Shown here: in pieces, positions 6,781-16,385 of the stretch
Position numbering within the stretch: the stretch's first letter is position 1
Layout: the number at the start of each line of letters is the position of its first letter
Assembly: GCA_021806005.1 (NCBI GenBank)
Contig: JAJZDM010000006.1
Coordinates: 1-64,000 of the forward strand
Origin: Acidobacteriota bacterium
Lineage (GTDB): Bacteria > Acidobacteriota > Terriglobia > Terriglobales > Acidobacteriaceae
DNA: 64,000 nucleotides
Direction of reading: 5' to 3'
Translations under genes and position numbers: made by a program
The notes under the pieces: model-generated
Databases searched by the model: none
What the model was told of the DNA's origin: nothing
The model's input: only the letters and a program-made list of their open reading frames with translations

Positions 6781-9700
6781 GTGCAGCAGGCCCGCTGCTG
6801 GCGGATGAGGCATTGGATGCTGGCCCTTGCGCTGCTACCGGTGGCGAGGATGACGAAGGCTTCAACTCTATCGGACGGGACCCCGGTTGCGCAGAGTGTG
6901 CAGCATACGCTGCCGGCACTGCACGTCAGCCTCTGGTCAAAGACCGGCGCGACGGTGACAGCCGTGAGGTTCGCCGGAGTCACTTTTCCCGCGGGAGATG
7001 CGATCTTCTCCCAATTGGAGCAGAGGGTGGGCCAGCCGCTGGACCCGGGCAAGGTGCGCGACGATGAACGGCGGCTTTTTGCGACCGGATTGTACCTGGA
7101 TCTCAGTGTGGATTTAGTGGCGTCTGAGGCTGGCGTCATCCTTGTCTACTCCGGCCAGCCGCGCTACTTCGTAGGCAGAGTGACGATTGTGGGGGTAAAC
7201 GACGGCCGGCTGACATCGCTGCTGGAGTTTTCGACCCGGCTGGATCCGGGTGCTCCGTTCAGTGATGGGGCGCTGGCGACCTCAGTAGAGGCGGTGAAGG
7301 AGGCGTTGGCGGAGAATGGTTTCTTTGTTCCGACCGTAGCCATGCAGACCAGCGTGGATGACCTTGCGCACCAGGTGAACGTTACGTTTACGGTAAGCAC
7401 CGGACCGCAGGCCCATATTGGATCCGTGACGGTGGACGGCCCCGACCCTGGGATGGACATTCCAACCTTTCGCAGCAAGGGGCACATGGACTGCGGCCGA
7501 TTGACAACGCTATGGGATACGGCCTTTCACCGGAGTTGCATTCTGAAGGTGACTCGCGGGACGGTGAGCAACGCACTCTCTGGAGTGCGCGCCTTCTACC
7601 AGAACGAAGACCGCCTGGAGGGAACCATCAGCCTGCAGCGCTCGCTCTATCAACTCCCCACCCGGCAGGTGGACTATGACTTTTATGCCAATCAGGGGCC
7701 GCGGGTGGAGGTAGAGGTGGATGGGGTGAAGCTCTCCCGGTCGCACATCAAGCTGCTGGTTCCCGTCTATGAAGAGGGAGCCGTGGACCGCGACCTGCTC
7801 AACGAGGGCATGTACAACATCAAGGACTATCTGCAGCAGAAGGGCTACTTCAATGTGATGGCGAAGGTGGAGTTGCTGAACAGTGGCAACAGAGACGTGA
7901 AGGTGTTGTATACCGTGCACACCGGCCGCAAGCACAAGGTGACGGCGGTCACCATCCGCGGCAACAAGTACTTCGATCGCAGCACGCTGGAGAAGTTGAT
8001 GCGAGTGAAGAAGGCGGACGCCTACCAGCGCAGCGGGCAGTACAGCGCGCAACTGGTGGCAGAGGATGTGAACTCGATGGAGGCGCTCTACCAGGCCAAC
8101 GGGTTCAGCCAAGTGAAGGTGACGCCGACGATAAAGGCGATCGACACCGGGCCGGGAGGAAAGCCGCTGAAGGTATCTCAGCTCCAGGTACTGTTCACCG
8201 TGGAGGAGGGACCGCAACAGAGGTTTGGCAAGGTGGAGTTGACCGGCGTGGCGGGTGCATACAGGCCGGAGGTGGTGGCGATGCTGAGCTCCAGGACCGG
8301 CCAGCCCTTTTCGCTGAATACACTGTCGAACGACCGTGATGCGATCCTGGGATACTATCTGGCCCATGGCTTTGACCATGCGCGGGTAGAGATTACCGAG
8401 CATGTGGATCCATCGAACGCAGCGCGAACGGATGTGGAGCTCCAGGTGATTCCGGGGCAGCAGGTGAAGGTGCAGAACGTTCTGCTCTCCGGCGTTGTGC
8501 ATACCCGGGTCAAGGATGTGCTGAACCAGATCCGGGTTCATGCGGGCGACCCACTGGATCAGGCTGCGCTGCTGGAGACGCAGCGCAACCTTTACAACAT
8601 GGCTCTGTTCAGCGAGGTGAACGCGGTGGCGCAGAACCCGATGGGGGACTCGCCGGAGAAGAATGTACTGGTGCAGGTGACCGAGGCCAGGCGCTGGGAT
8701 GTGACCTACGGCTTTGGCTTTGAGGCGCAGACGGGTACGCCGGGGGTGGTGACAGGTCTGCCCAAGGGATCCACGACGGCGGCCCAGAACGGAAAGGCGG
8801 GGGTCAGTCCGCGGGTGTCACTGGATGTGGCGCGGATCAATCTGCGGGGTACGCAGGATTCGCTGACCCTGCACTCAGACTATGGACTGCTGGAGGAGAT
8901 TGCGTCGCTCACCTTCAACGTGCCGCTGTTCTTCGGCAAACAGAATCTGACCGGGTCGATCTCCGGTGGGTACTCCAACATTCAGGACATTACCACGTTT
9001 GCTTCTTCCACGCTGCAGGGCGATCTGCGGCTGACCGAGAAGGTGAAGCGTGCCGACACGTTGATCTACGACTTTGAGTATCGGCGGGTGTCGGTGAATC
9101 CAAACTCGCTGGAGATCACGCCAGATCTGATTCCGCTGCTCTCCGAACCGGTGATTGTGGGCGGGCCGCAGGTGACCTGGATCCATGACACACGCGATCC
9201 GGGTCCGCTGAACGCGACGAAGGGGCACTTTCTCTCCTTGCAGGAGTTTGTGGCCAGCTCCAAGTTCGGATCACAGGCCAACTTCAACTCGCTGGATGGC
9301 ACGGAGTCTTCGTATTACAAGCTGGGCAAGGGGTATGTGTTTGCGCGCAGTCTGCGCATTGCCTTTCAAAAATCGTGGGGATTGAACCCGAACGCATTCA
9401 ATGCGGGACAGCAGATAGGGGTGGTCTCCACCGCGTGCGCTGGATCGTTGCTGGAGACCAACCCGACCTGCGACGCGGTACCTCTGCCGGAGCGACTGTA
9501 TGTGGGTGGAACGGACTCTCATCGTGGATTTGGTCTGAATGACGGCGGGCCGCGCGATCTGACCACGGGCTATCCGGTGGGAGGATCGGGCGCGGTGGTG
9601 AACAGTTTTGAGCTGCGTATGCCCCCCTCGACCCTGCCGCTGGTGGGCGACAGCATCTCATTCGTGCTCTTCCATGACATGGGAAATGCGTTCGAATATC

Positions 9701-10014
9701 CGGGGGATATGTTCAAGAGCATCGAGCACTTTCATCAGCCGGACAGGACTGCGTGCAGGGATCTGACGGGACCGCTGGCGGCTGCGGGTGGCGTGGCTTC
9801 CAATGCCGTAGGGAGTTGCAACTTCAACTACTACTCGCATGCGGTCGGCGTCGGGATGCGCTATGGAACGCCGGTGGGGCCCATCCGGCTGGACTTCAGC
9901 TATAACCTCGACCCGCCGATCTATCCGGTCTTCGACGATTTCACCGGTGTCCCGCCGTATGTTGGCGAGGCGAGTCACTTCAACTTCTTTTTCAGTATCG
10001 GACAGGCGTTCTAA
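6781..10014 (+). CDS. Omp85-superfamily outer-membrane assembly protein (BamA/TamA-like)
   Basis: The protein has ~1,077 residues. It opens with a signal peptide (MRHWMLALALLPVARM region), then a long periplasmic array of POTRA-like units. I count about six or seven: VTAVRFAG, YFVGRVTIVG, HIGSVTVDG, VEVEVDGVKL, HKVTAVTIRGNKYF, RFGKVELTG and VKVQNVLLSG. The C-terminal ~380 residues form an Omp85 barrel ending in HFNFFFSIGQAF with the expected terminal Phe; GGTDSHRGFG resembles the conserved barrel-loop R-G-F/Y motif. Such proteins insert or export other proteins at the outer membrane. GTG 6781 has AGGGGG just before it; ATG 6805 is the alternative. The SurA-like and TamB genes follow immediately, favouring a TamA-like role, but BamA itself has not been excluded. 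Confidence 0.88.
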   Translation: MQQARCWRMRHWMLALALLPVARMTKASTLSDGTPVAQSVQHTLPALHVSLWSKTGATVTAVRFAGVTFPAGDAIFSQLEQRVGQPLDPGKVRDDERRLFATGLYLDLSVDLVASEAGVILVYSGQPRYFVGRVTIVGVNDGRLTSLLEFSTRLDPGAPFSDGALATSVEAVKEALAENGFFVPTVAMQTSVDDLAHQVNVTFTVSTGPQAHIGSVTVDGPDPGMDIPTFRSKGHMDCGRLTTLWDTAFHRSCILKVTRGTVSNALSGVRAFYQNEDRLEGTISLQRSLYQLPTRQVDYDFYANQGPRVEVEVDGVKLSRSHIKLLVPVYEEGAVDRDLLNEGMYNIKDYLQQKGYFNVMAKVELLNSGNRDVKVLYTVHTGRKHKVTAVTIRGNKYFDRSTLEKLMRVKKADAYQRSGQYSAQLVAEDVNSMEALYQANGFSQVKVTPTIKAIDTGPGGKPLKVSQLQVLFTVEEGPQQRFGKVELTGVAGAYRPEVVAMLSSRTGQPFSLNTLSNDRDAILGYYLAHGFDHARVEITEHVDPSNAARTDVELQVIPGQQVKVQNVLLSGVVHTRVKDVLNQIRVHAGDPLDQAALLETQRNLYNMALFSEVNAVAQNPMGDSPEKNVLVQVTEARRWDVTYGFGFEAQTGTPGVVTGLPKGSTTAAQNGKAGVSPRVSLDVARINLRGTQDSLTLHSDYGLLEEIASLTFNVPLFFGKQNLTGSISGGYSNIQDITTFASSTLQGDLRLTEKVKRADTLIYDFEYRRVSVNPNSLEITPDLIPLLSEPVIVGGPQVTWIHDTRDPGPLNATKGHFLSLQEFVASSKFGSQANFNSLDGTESSYYKLGKGYVFARSLRIAFQKSWGLNPNAFNAGQQIGVVSTACAGSLLETNPTCDAVPLPERLYVGGTDSHRGFGLNDGGPRDLTTGYPVGGSGAVVNSFELRMPPSTLPLVGDSISFVLFHDMGNAFEYPGDMFKSIEHFHQPDRTACRDLTGPLAAAGGVASNAVGSCNFNYYSHAVGVGMRYGTPVGPIRLDFSYNLDPPIYPVFDDFTGVPPYVGEASHFNFFFSIGQAF

Positions 10015-10017
10015 GCG

Positions 10018-10896
10018 ATGAAGCGGCAGGCGCGACAACCCGGAGGCGGACAGAGGCGGAGTGGCGGAGTCCGGCTTTTACTGCTCACCCTGCTAACGGT
10101 AGCCCTTGGGGCTGACCTTGCGGCGAGTGCGTTGCCTGCGCAGAGTCTCTCTGCGCCGCCGCCGGCAGCGACGAAGCCCTCTGTGGCCAAATCGCAGTCG
10201 CCTGCGACGCCGATCATCCTTCCCCGGCTCCCGGCGATGCCGCCTGTCCAGGGAGTTGAGGTGGATCGAGTGGTGGCCATCGTGAACGGAGATCTGATTC
10301 TGGACAGCGATGTGGATCTGGAGCGCAGGTTTGCGGCTCTTCTGCCTTACGGTGAGGCGAGCGGTCCTTATAACCGCGATGCGGCGATCGAGCGTCTGAT
10401 CAATCGGGATCTCATTCTTCAGCAGATGCGTCTGCAGCAGGGAGGAGAGATTACCCAGGAGGCCGCCGTCCTGGATCTGAACGAGGTGCGCAAGTCCATT
10501 CCAGCCTGCAGAGAGTATCACTGCGAGACGAAGGATGGCTGGGAAAGGTTTCTGGCGACCGAAGGATTCACTGCGGAGAGCCTGGCCAGCATGTGGCGTC
10601 AGCGGATGGAGGTGTTGGCATTCATTGAGCTGCGCTTCCGGATGGGGATCATGATCTCACAGGATGAGATTCAGCAGTACTACCAGAAGACACTGCTTCC
10701 CCAGTACGCAGCTCTCCAGGTGACGCCGCCACCGCTGAAGGAGATTGCCAACCGCATCCAGCAGGTGCTGCTGGAAGAACAGGTCTCGAATCTTCTGGAT
10801 GACTGGTTGAAGAGCCTGCGGGCGCAGGGCAATGTGGTGGTGCTGGATCACAACGGTTCCAGGAAGGCGGTCGGGGCTGGAGAGGAGGCGCCATGA
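10018..10896 (+). CDS. SurA N-terminal-domain periplasmic chaperone without PPIase domain
   Basis: This 292-aa protein starts three bases after the Omp85 stop. It has an N-terminal signal segment (GVRLLLLTLLTVALGADLAASALPA), a Pro/Ala linker, then the SurA-type chaperone core from residue ~80: VDRVVAIVNGDLILDSDVD, AAIERLINRDLILQQMRL, then helical segments to LLDDWLKSLRAQGNVVVLD. SurA proper continues with parvulin PPIase repeats; none is present here, so this is a chaperone-only form. It would bind unfolded outer-membrane proteins in the periplasm and hand them to the Omp85 protein encoded upstream. Its stop overlaps the tamB start by four bases (ATGA), indicating coupled translation. Confidence 0.82.
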   Translation: MKRQARQPGGGQRRSGGVRLLLLTLLTVALGADLAASALPAQSLSAPPPAATKPSVAKSQSPATPIILPRLPAMPPVQGVEVDRVVAIVNGDLILDSDVDLERRFAALLPYGEASGPYNRDAAIERLINRDLILQQMRLQQGGEITQEAAVLDLNEVRKSIPACREYHCETKDGWERFLATEGFTAESLASMWRQRMEVLAFIELRFRMGIMISQDEIQQYYQKTLLPQYAALQVTPPPLKEIANRIQQVLLEEQVSNLLDDWLKSLRAQGNVVVLDHNGSRKAVGAGEEAP

Positions 10897-13800
10897 GTGA
10901 AGAAGATCCGGGTATGCCTCCGCCATCCGGGCCTGACATGCCGGCTTTGGATGCGGAGGAGCCAGCCGCGAAGAAAAGTGTTGTGCTCCACTTCTTTGGC
11001 TGGAGTGCCGCATCGCTGGCGGCCTTTTTGATGGCGCTGCTGGTAGCCGTCACGTGGTACTCCGGTACACCAGACTTTGAGCGCCGCCTGCGAGGCGAGG
11101 TGGTGAGCACGCTGGAGAACGCCAGCGGCGGGCGCGTGGAAGTGGAGAAGATTCACTTCAGCCTCTGGCGACTGGCGATTCAGGCCGATGGCCTGGTGAT
11201 CCATGGAACCGAGGGGCCGGGGGAGATGCCGTACCTTGCGGCGTCAAAGATCGTGCTGCGGCTGCAGCTCAACATGGTTTTGACCCACATCCGCGGGTTG
11301 GGACCGCAGTCGCGGATCAGCCTGCGATATCTGCGCATCGAGCAGCCGCGCTTTCATCTGATCGTGTACCCGGATGGACACACCAATGCACCGGTTCCAA
11401 AGCACCCGCAGCGACTCAATCAGTCATTGACGGATACGCTGCTGGATCTGGAGGCCCGCAGGGTGGAGTTGGTGCAGGGGATGGCCGAGCTGAACGATCG
11501 TGTGATTCCCTTCAACCTGACAGCGAGGGATGTGGACGCGCAGATCGCGTACCTACGCAGCACGGACCGGTACGGAGCCACCATCGATCTGGCCGATCTG
11601 CAGACCAGGATGGCCTCACAGCGGGCGGTGCAGTCGAGGTTGCATCTTGAGGCGGAGATGGGACGCAATATGGCGGTGATCTCCGATCTGGAGTTCTGGA
11701 GCGGAGCAGAGTCCGGCCAGGCAGTGGCGCCGGCAGCGAAGAGTGATGCTGCGGGAGGAACAGCCACCCACCTGGTGGCTCATGCAGAGCTGAGCAACTT
11801 TGCGCAGCCGCTGTGGAAGGGAGAGGTCTCCGGCAGCGTAGGACTGCGGCAGTTGAGTGATCTTGCCGATGTGGAGGGCCTCACCGGAGGGACGCTGGAT
11901 GTGAACCTGAGCGGGCATAACTGTGCTGCCGCCCAGAGTGCGGCACCGGTCCGGCATCATCCGCTACGACTGTGGTCCCAGCGCAACGGGAATCAAGCCA
12001 GAAAGAGCGCGGCAGCTACCGGGGGCGCAGAGGAGTGCAATCAGGGATTTATTCTGGCCGGCTCGATGACGATGCACAAGGTGGGATACCGGGACGAGTA
12101 TGTGCGTCTGCACGATGTCGATGGGGGGGCGCATCTGCGCATAACACCGCAGGATCTGCAATTTACTGCGGCGAGTGCCTTCCTGCCGGACGGGGGATCT
12201 GCGAAGGGCGATCTGACGATCGATCACTGGCTGGGACGTCATACCCTGGCCGACCGGTCCCACGCGATGCTGACGGCGACGGTGGATCATATTCCGCTGC
12301 GCTCAGTGATGGATATCGTCGGCCCGGAGCATTATGGCGATCTCGGGTTCGATACGTCCATCACGGGGCCGGCGACGGTGGAGTGGGGCGGTCCGCACCT
12401 GGTCGATATCTCTGACACGGTGCAGGTGCAAGCGGACCTGATGTTTGCCCCGGTGGGCCTGCGGAGAAGGGGTGTCATGTCCAATGTTCCCATCACGGGC
12501 GAGGTGATAGGTCACTATGACGGGCGCCAGGAGGTGGTGAATCTGAGACGGCTTGCGGTCCAGACGCCTTCGAGTTCGCTGCTGGCCGACGGCATGCTGG
12601 GCGTGAATGTCGGCGATCCCTTGACGAATCTGCAGACGAACTTCCATACCCACGACCTAGGCGAGTTTGATCAGTTGTTGCATGCGCTGAAGTTTGAAGC
12701 CAACGGAAGAGAGGGAGTCAAGGCCATTCCATTGGTGTTGCATGGAGATGCGAATTTTACGGGAACGGCTCGCGGCGGGATCAGTAACCTGGAGATGCGA
12801 GGCCATGCAGAGGCCAGAAATGTTGTGCTGCGGCTGGGAGATGTGAGCGGAGGCATGACGGATGTGCTGATAGACTCCGCAGCGGGGAGCGGCGACTTCT
12901 CGCCCAACGGTGGGTTGACGCTCACCTCTTCGACCATCCGGCGCGGAGGTTCGGTACTGAATGTTTCGGGGTCCTTCAAACCGCAACGTGAAGAGTTGCG
13001 CGGCGAGCCAGCCTACATATGGAATCAGGATATGGAGGTTGATGCCACGGTGAAGCTTGCCGATGGTCAGGCTGCCGACCTGCTGCAGATTGTGGGCGAG
13101 CAGAGGAAGATTCCGGTTACAGGCACCGTGAATCTGGATTTGAACGCAAACGGGACGATGCGGAACATGATCGGCGGCGGAGCCGTGACGTTCACCGATG
13201 GTGCGGCCTATGGGGAGAGCTACCAGAAGGTTGCGGTGCGCATCGCCGCTGAGGGACGCCAGGTGACCCTGACCAAGGTGTTGTTGCAGGCGCATGGGCT
13301 GTCAATTACGGGCAGCGCCGGATATAACCTGGGCACCAGGCAGCTCCGCGGCGAGGTGCGTGGAAGCAAGCTGCAACTCTCCCGGTTGGACACGATGCAC
13401 AGAGTCGCGCCGGACGTTGATGGAGTGCTCTCATTTTCGGCGATCGCGAATGGAACTCTGCAGCGGCCCGACCTGCACGCCAGGCTCTCGGTGACCGGGG
13501 TCTCCGTGGATGGGAGGCCTCTGGGTGCGCTCTCTGCCAAGGCCGACAGCATGGGCTCGAATTTGAACTACGAGATGCAGTCCACCCTGGTGGGGGCGCA
13601 GTTGCATGCTGCCGGACAGACCTCCCTGCTGGACCGTTACCAGACGCAGGCGAAGCTGACCATGAGCGGCCTGGATCTTGCGAATGTGATCGCGCTGGTG
13701 GCGCCGGGATCTGTCAAAGGCAGCTCGTCGATGGATGGAACGGTAAGCATTTCGGGACCTGCAGCGAACCCGAGTTTGATGCGCGGCAGTGCTGAGTTCG

Positions 13801-15242
13801 ATCACGTTGATTTCAAGTTGCAAGGGGTGGAACTGCGGGCGGCGCAGCCCCTGCGAGCGAGCCTGAGCGGCGGCGTGGTGCGATTGGATCAGCTTTACAT
13901 CACAGGGCAGGATACGGACCTGCGCGCCTCCGGCACGGCGGCTGTCTTTGGAGACAAGAACCCGCTGGGTGGAAGATTGAACCTGATTGCCAGTGGCAGC
14001 GTCAGTATGGCCCTGGTGGAGACCTTCGAACCAGATCTGATGAGTTCCGGAAAGGTCACCTTCAAGGTAGCGGCCGGAGGCCGGTTGAAGAGGCCTACGG
14101 TGGACGGGGATGTGGAGTTTCGGAGTGTGAACCTGTCGGTAGATGGAGTCGCCAACGGATTGAGCAACCTGAATGGGACGGTTGTGTTCAACCAGGACCG
14201 TCTGGATGTTAAGGATCTTACCGCCATGTCGGGCGGCGGCCAGTTGAAGATCGGCGGCAGCGTTACCTATGAGAAGGGAATCTTTGCCGAGTTGACCGCG
14301 ACCGGGGATGTTGTGCGAGTGCGATACAACGGTTTAAGCGCCACGACCAATGCTCGTTTCCGGCTGCAGGGGACGCCGCAGTCGATGCTGCTCTCGGGCG
14401 ACGTTCTGATGACTCGGTTCGGGGTGGGGCAGGACGTGGACTTCTCCGCGTTCTCCTCCATGGGAGGCTTGCAGGCACCGTCGGACCCGAACTCGGCAGC
14501 GAACAAGATCCGGCTCGACGTCCACATTACGAGTTCGCAGCAGCTTGAGTTCCAGAACTCTTTTGCCGAACTCGCCGGGAGCGTGAATCTGAATCTGCGC
14601 GGTACACTTGCGTCTCCGAGTGTGCTGGGGAGCATCCAGATTACAGATGGCAGCGCCACGTACCTTGGAACCAAATATCAGTTGGAGCGGGGGTTGATCG
14701 ACTTCACCAACCCAGTGCGAATTGATCCCACGATTGACCTGGACGCGAGCGCGCGCGTGGAGAGCTATGACATCACGGTGGGCGTGCATGGGACGGTAAC
14801 CAACCTGAAGCCGACCTATCGCTCCGAGCCGCCGCTGACCGAGGCCGATATCTTCAACCTGCTGGCGCTGGGGCGAACCCAGGAGGAGGCCCAACTCAAC
14901 CAGGAGCAGGTGGGGACGGCGACGAACGCGACCTCGAACGCGCTGCTGGGCGGAGCCCTGAATGCGACCGTCCAGAGCAGGGTAGGCAAACTCTTCGGCG
15001 CTGGTTCTGTGAAGATCGATCCGGCATTTATCGGCACCCTGGGCAACTCATCCGCACGGATCACCGTAACCGAGCCACTCTCGCCGCAGGTGACGGTGGT
15101 CTTTGCCACGAACATCAATGAGACCGCTGAGCAGTTGATCCAGGTGCAGTACCAGTTGAATGATGAGTATGCGATCGTCGCCACCCGCGATGAGAATGAC
15201 GTGTTTTCACTGGTTTTCAAAATCAGGAAACGCTACCGCTGA
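10893..15242 (+). CDS. tamB: TamB-family (DUF490/AsmA-like) envelope bridging protein
   Basis: This 1,449-aa protein has one N-terminal membrane anchor (residues ~35-57, WSAASLAAFLMALLVAVTW). A very long repetitive beta-rich stretch follows, with many short DVNLSG, LDLNANG and VNLNLRGTLASP units, then the conserved C-terminal TamB domain (DGSATYLGTKYQLERGLIDF, then TEADIFNLLALGR and the final strands to KIRKRYR). Relatives (TamB, YhdP, AsmA) span the periplasm with a hydrophobic groove and carry phospholipid to the outer membrane or aid autotransporter assembly with TamA. Length fits the family. It is the third gene of a tight operon (ATGA overlap with the chaperone gene). All large minus-strand ORFs in this stretch are shadows. 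Confidence 0.9.
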   Translation: MSEEDPGMPPPSGPDMPALDAEEPAAKKSVVLHFFGWSAASLAAFLMALLVAVTWYSGTPDFERRLRGEVVSTLENASGGRVEVEKIHFSLWRLAIQADGLVIHGTEGPGEMPYLAASKIVLRLQLNMVLTHIRGLGPQSRISLRYLRIEQPRFHLIVYPDGHTNAPVPKHPQRLNQSLTDTLLDLEARRVELVQGMAELNDRVIPFNLTARDVDAQIAYLRSTDRYGATIDLADLQTRMASQRAVQSRLHLEAEMGRNMAVISDLEFWSGAESGQAVAPAAKSDAAGGTATHLVAHAELSNFAQPLWKGEVSGSVGLRQLSDLADVEGLTGGTLDVNLSGHNCAAAQSAAPVRHHPLRLWSQRNGNQARKSAAATGGAEECNQGFILAGSMTMHKVGYRDEYVRLHDVDGGAHLRITPQDLQFTAASAFLPDGGSAKGDLTIDHWLGRHTLADRSHAMLTATVDHIPLRSVMDIVGPEHYGDLGFDTSITGPATVEWGGPHLVDISDTVQVQADLMFAPVGLRRRGVMSNVPITGEVIGHYDGRQEVVNLRRLAVQTPSSSLLADGMLGVNVGDPLTNLQTNFHTHDLGEFDQLLHALKFEANGREGVKAIPLVLHGDANFTGTARGGISNLEMRGHAEARNVVLRLGDVSGGMTDVLIDSAAGSGDFSPNGGLTLTSSTIRRGGSVLNVSGSFKPQREELRGEPAYIWNQDMEVDATVKLADGQAADLLQIVGEQRKIPVTGTVNLDLNANGTMRNMIGGGAVTFTDGAAYGESYQKVAVRIAAEGRQVTLTKVLLQAHGLSITGSAGYNLGTRQLRGEVRGSKLQLSRLDTMHRVAPDVDGVLSFSAIANGTLQRPDLHARLSVTGVSVDGRPLGALSAKADSMGSNLNYEMQSTLVGAQLHAAGQTSLLDRYQTQAKLTMSGLDLANVIALVAPGSVKGSSSMDGTVSISGPAANPSLMRGSAEFDHVDFKLQGVELRAAQPLRASLSGGVVRLDQLYITGQDTDLRASGTAAVFGDKNPLGGRLNLIASGSVSMALVETFEPDLMSSGKVTFKVAAGGRLKRPTVDGDVEFRSVNLSVDGVANGLSNLNGTVVFNQDRLDVKDLTAMSGGGQLKIGGSVTYEKGIFAELTATGDVVRVRYNGLSATTNARFRLQGTPQSMLLSGDVLMTRFGVGQDVDFSAFSSMGGLQAPSDPNSAANKIRLDVHITSSQQLEFQNSFAELAGSVNLNLRGTLASPSVLGSIQITDGSATYLGTKYQLERGLIDFTNPVRIDPTIDLDASARVESYDITVGVHGTVTNLKPTYRSEPPLTEADIFNLLALGRTQEEAQLNQEQVGTATNATSNALLGGALNATVQSRVGKLFGAGSVKIDPAFIGTLGNSSARITVTEPLSPQVTVVFATNINETAEQLIQVQYQLNDEYAIVATRDENDVFSLVFKIRKRYR

Positions 15243-15348
15243 AGGCTTGGGCCTGCGCGGTCGTGCGCTTAAGATAGAGAGATCGAGTCCGGTGGTACGA
15301 GGCGGATTCGACCGGCAGCGAAGACGAGGAGCGTTACGGAAGATACCG

Positions 15349-16215
15349 ATGGAGAATGTGCTACGCAGCACGCGCATCACGCTGGAGATGATCAAGTGGG
15401 AGCACTCGATCTTTGCCCTGCCGTTTGCGCTGACGGGTGCGATGCTGGCTGCTGATGGTTGGCCGAAGCTGAGGGTGCTGGGATTGATCCTGGTGTGCAT
15501 GGTGGCGGCGCGGTCGGCGGCGATGGCGTTCAATCGACTGGTGGACGCCAGGCTGGATGCAGGAAATCCGCGCACGGCGATGCGGGCGATTCCGGCGGGA
15601 CAGCTCTCGGCGGGTTTTGTGGGGGTGTTCACCCTGGTGGCGGCCGGCGTGTTTCTGCTGGGAGCGGCGCTGTTGAACCGATTGACCCTGGAGTGCGCTC
15701 CGTTGGCGCTGGCGGTGGTGCTGGCTTACAGCTACATGAAGCGGATCACGCGGTGGTCGCATCTGGTGCTGGGGCTGGCGCTGGGCATCGCTCCTGCGGC
15801 CGCCTGGATTGCAGTGCGCGGAAGCCTGGCGCCGCGCATCCTTCTGCTGACGGCGATTGTGATTCTGTGGGTGGGTGGCTTCGACGTGCTGTATGCGTGC
15901 CAGGATCTGGACTATGACCGAAAGGTGGGCCTGTTCAGTGTGCCGGCCCGGTATGGTCTGGAGGGTGCGTTCTGGATAGCGCGCTCGATGCACCTGATCA
16001 TGGGGGCGTTGCTCTTTGTTCTGTTGCGCATGTTCGGGCTGGGTGAGGTCGCCCTGGTGGGAATGTGTCTGGTGCTTCTGCTGCTGGCCTATGAGCATAT
16101 GATCGTCAGCCCGCGCGATCTGACACGGATGAATGCTGCTTTCTTCACCCTGAATGGCATCATCTCCGTGGTATTTTTTGCCTCTGTGGCTTTGGATATT
16201 CTGCACCGGCGATGA
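15349..16215 (+). CDS. ubiA: UbiA-family polyprenyltransferase, MqnP-like
   Basis: This 288-aa integral membrane protein has about eight hydrophobic helices. It attaches a polyprenyl chain to an aromatic acid during quinone synthesis. Both Asp-rich motifs are present: AFNRLVDARLDAGNPRT (first, residues ~60-76) and DVLYACQDLDYDRKVGLFSVP (second, ~180-200). The futalosine-pathway gene mqnC is at the right edge of the window and Acidobacteriota use menaquinone, so the MqnP subgroup is more likely than ubiquinone UbiA; this is inference. ATG 15349 is preferred, since the frame upstream overlaps tamB and lacks conserved character. It follows tamB by about 100 bases and may be read through from it. 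Confidence 0.85.
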   Translation: MENVLRSTRITLEMIKWEHSIFALPFALTGAMLAADGWPKLRVLGLILVCMVAARSAAMAFNRLVDARLDAGNPRTAMRAIPAGQLSAGFVGVFTLVAAGVFLLGAALLNRLTLECAPLALAVVLAYSYMKRITRWSHLVLGLALGIAPAAAWIAVRGSLAPRILLLTAIVILWVGGFDVLYACQDLDYDRKVGLFSVPARYGLEGAFWIARSMHLIMGALLFVLLRMFGLGEVALVGMCLVLLLLAYEHMIVSPRDLTRMNAAFFTLNGIISVVFFASVALDILHRR

Positions 16216-16385
16216 GCAGATCCGGAGGAAAGGCCTTCGGGACGCGCCATTCTCCAACCAGGGTGGCCAGCAGGGAGCTGAGATTCTGCGCAAGATTTTC
16301 AAGGTAGCGGCGGGCCGTGTTGGATGGAAGCTGATGAGGCCGGCGTCGGCGTATGGGAGAATTTCAAGCAGGCATCAGGAGACGC

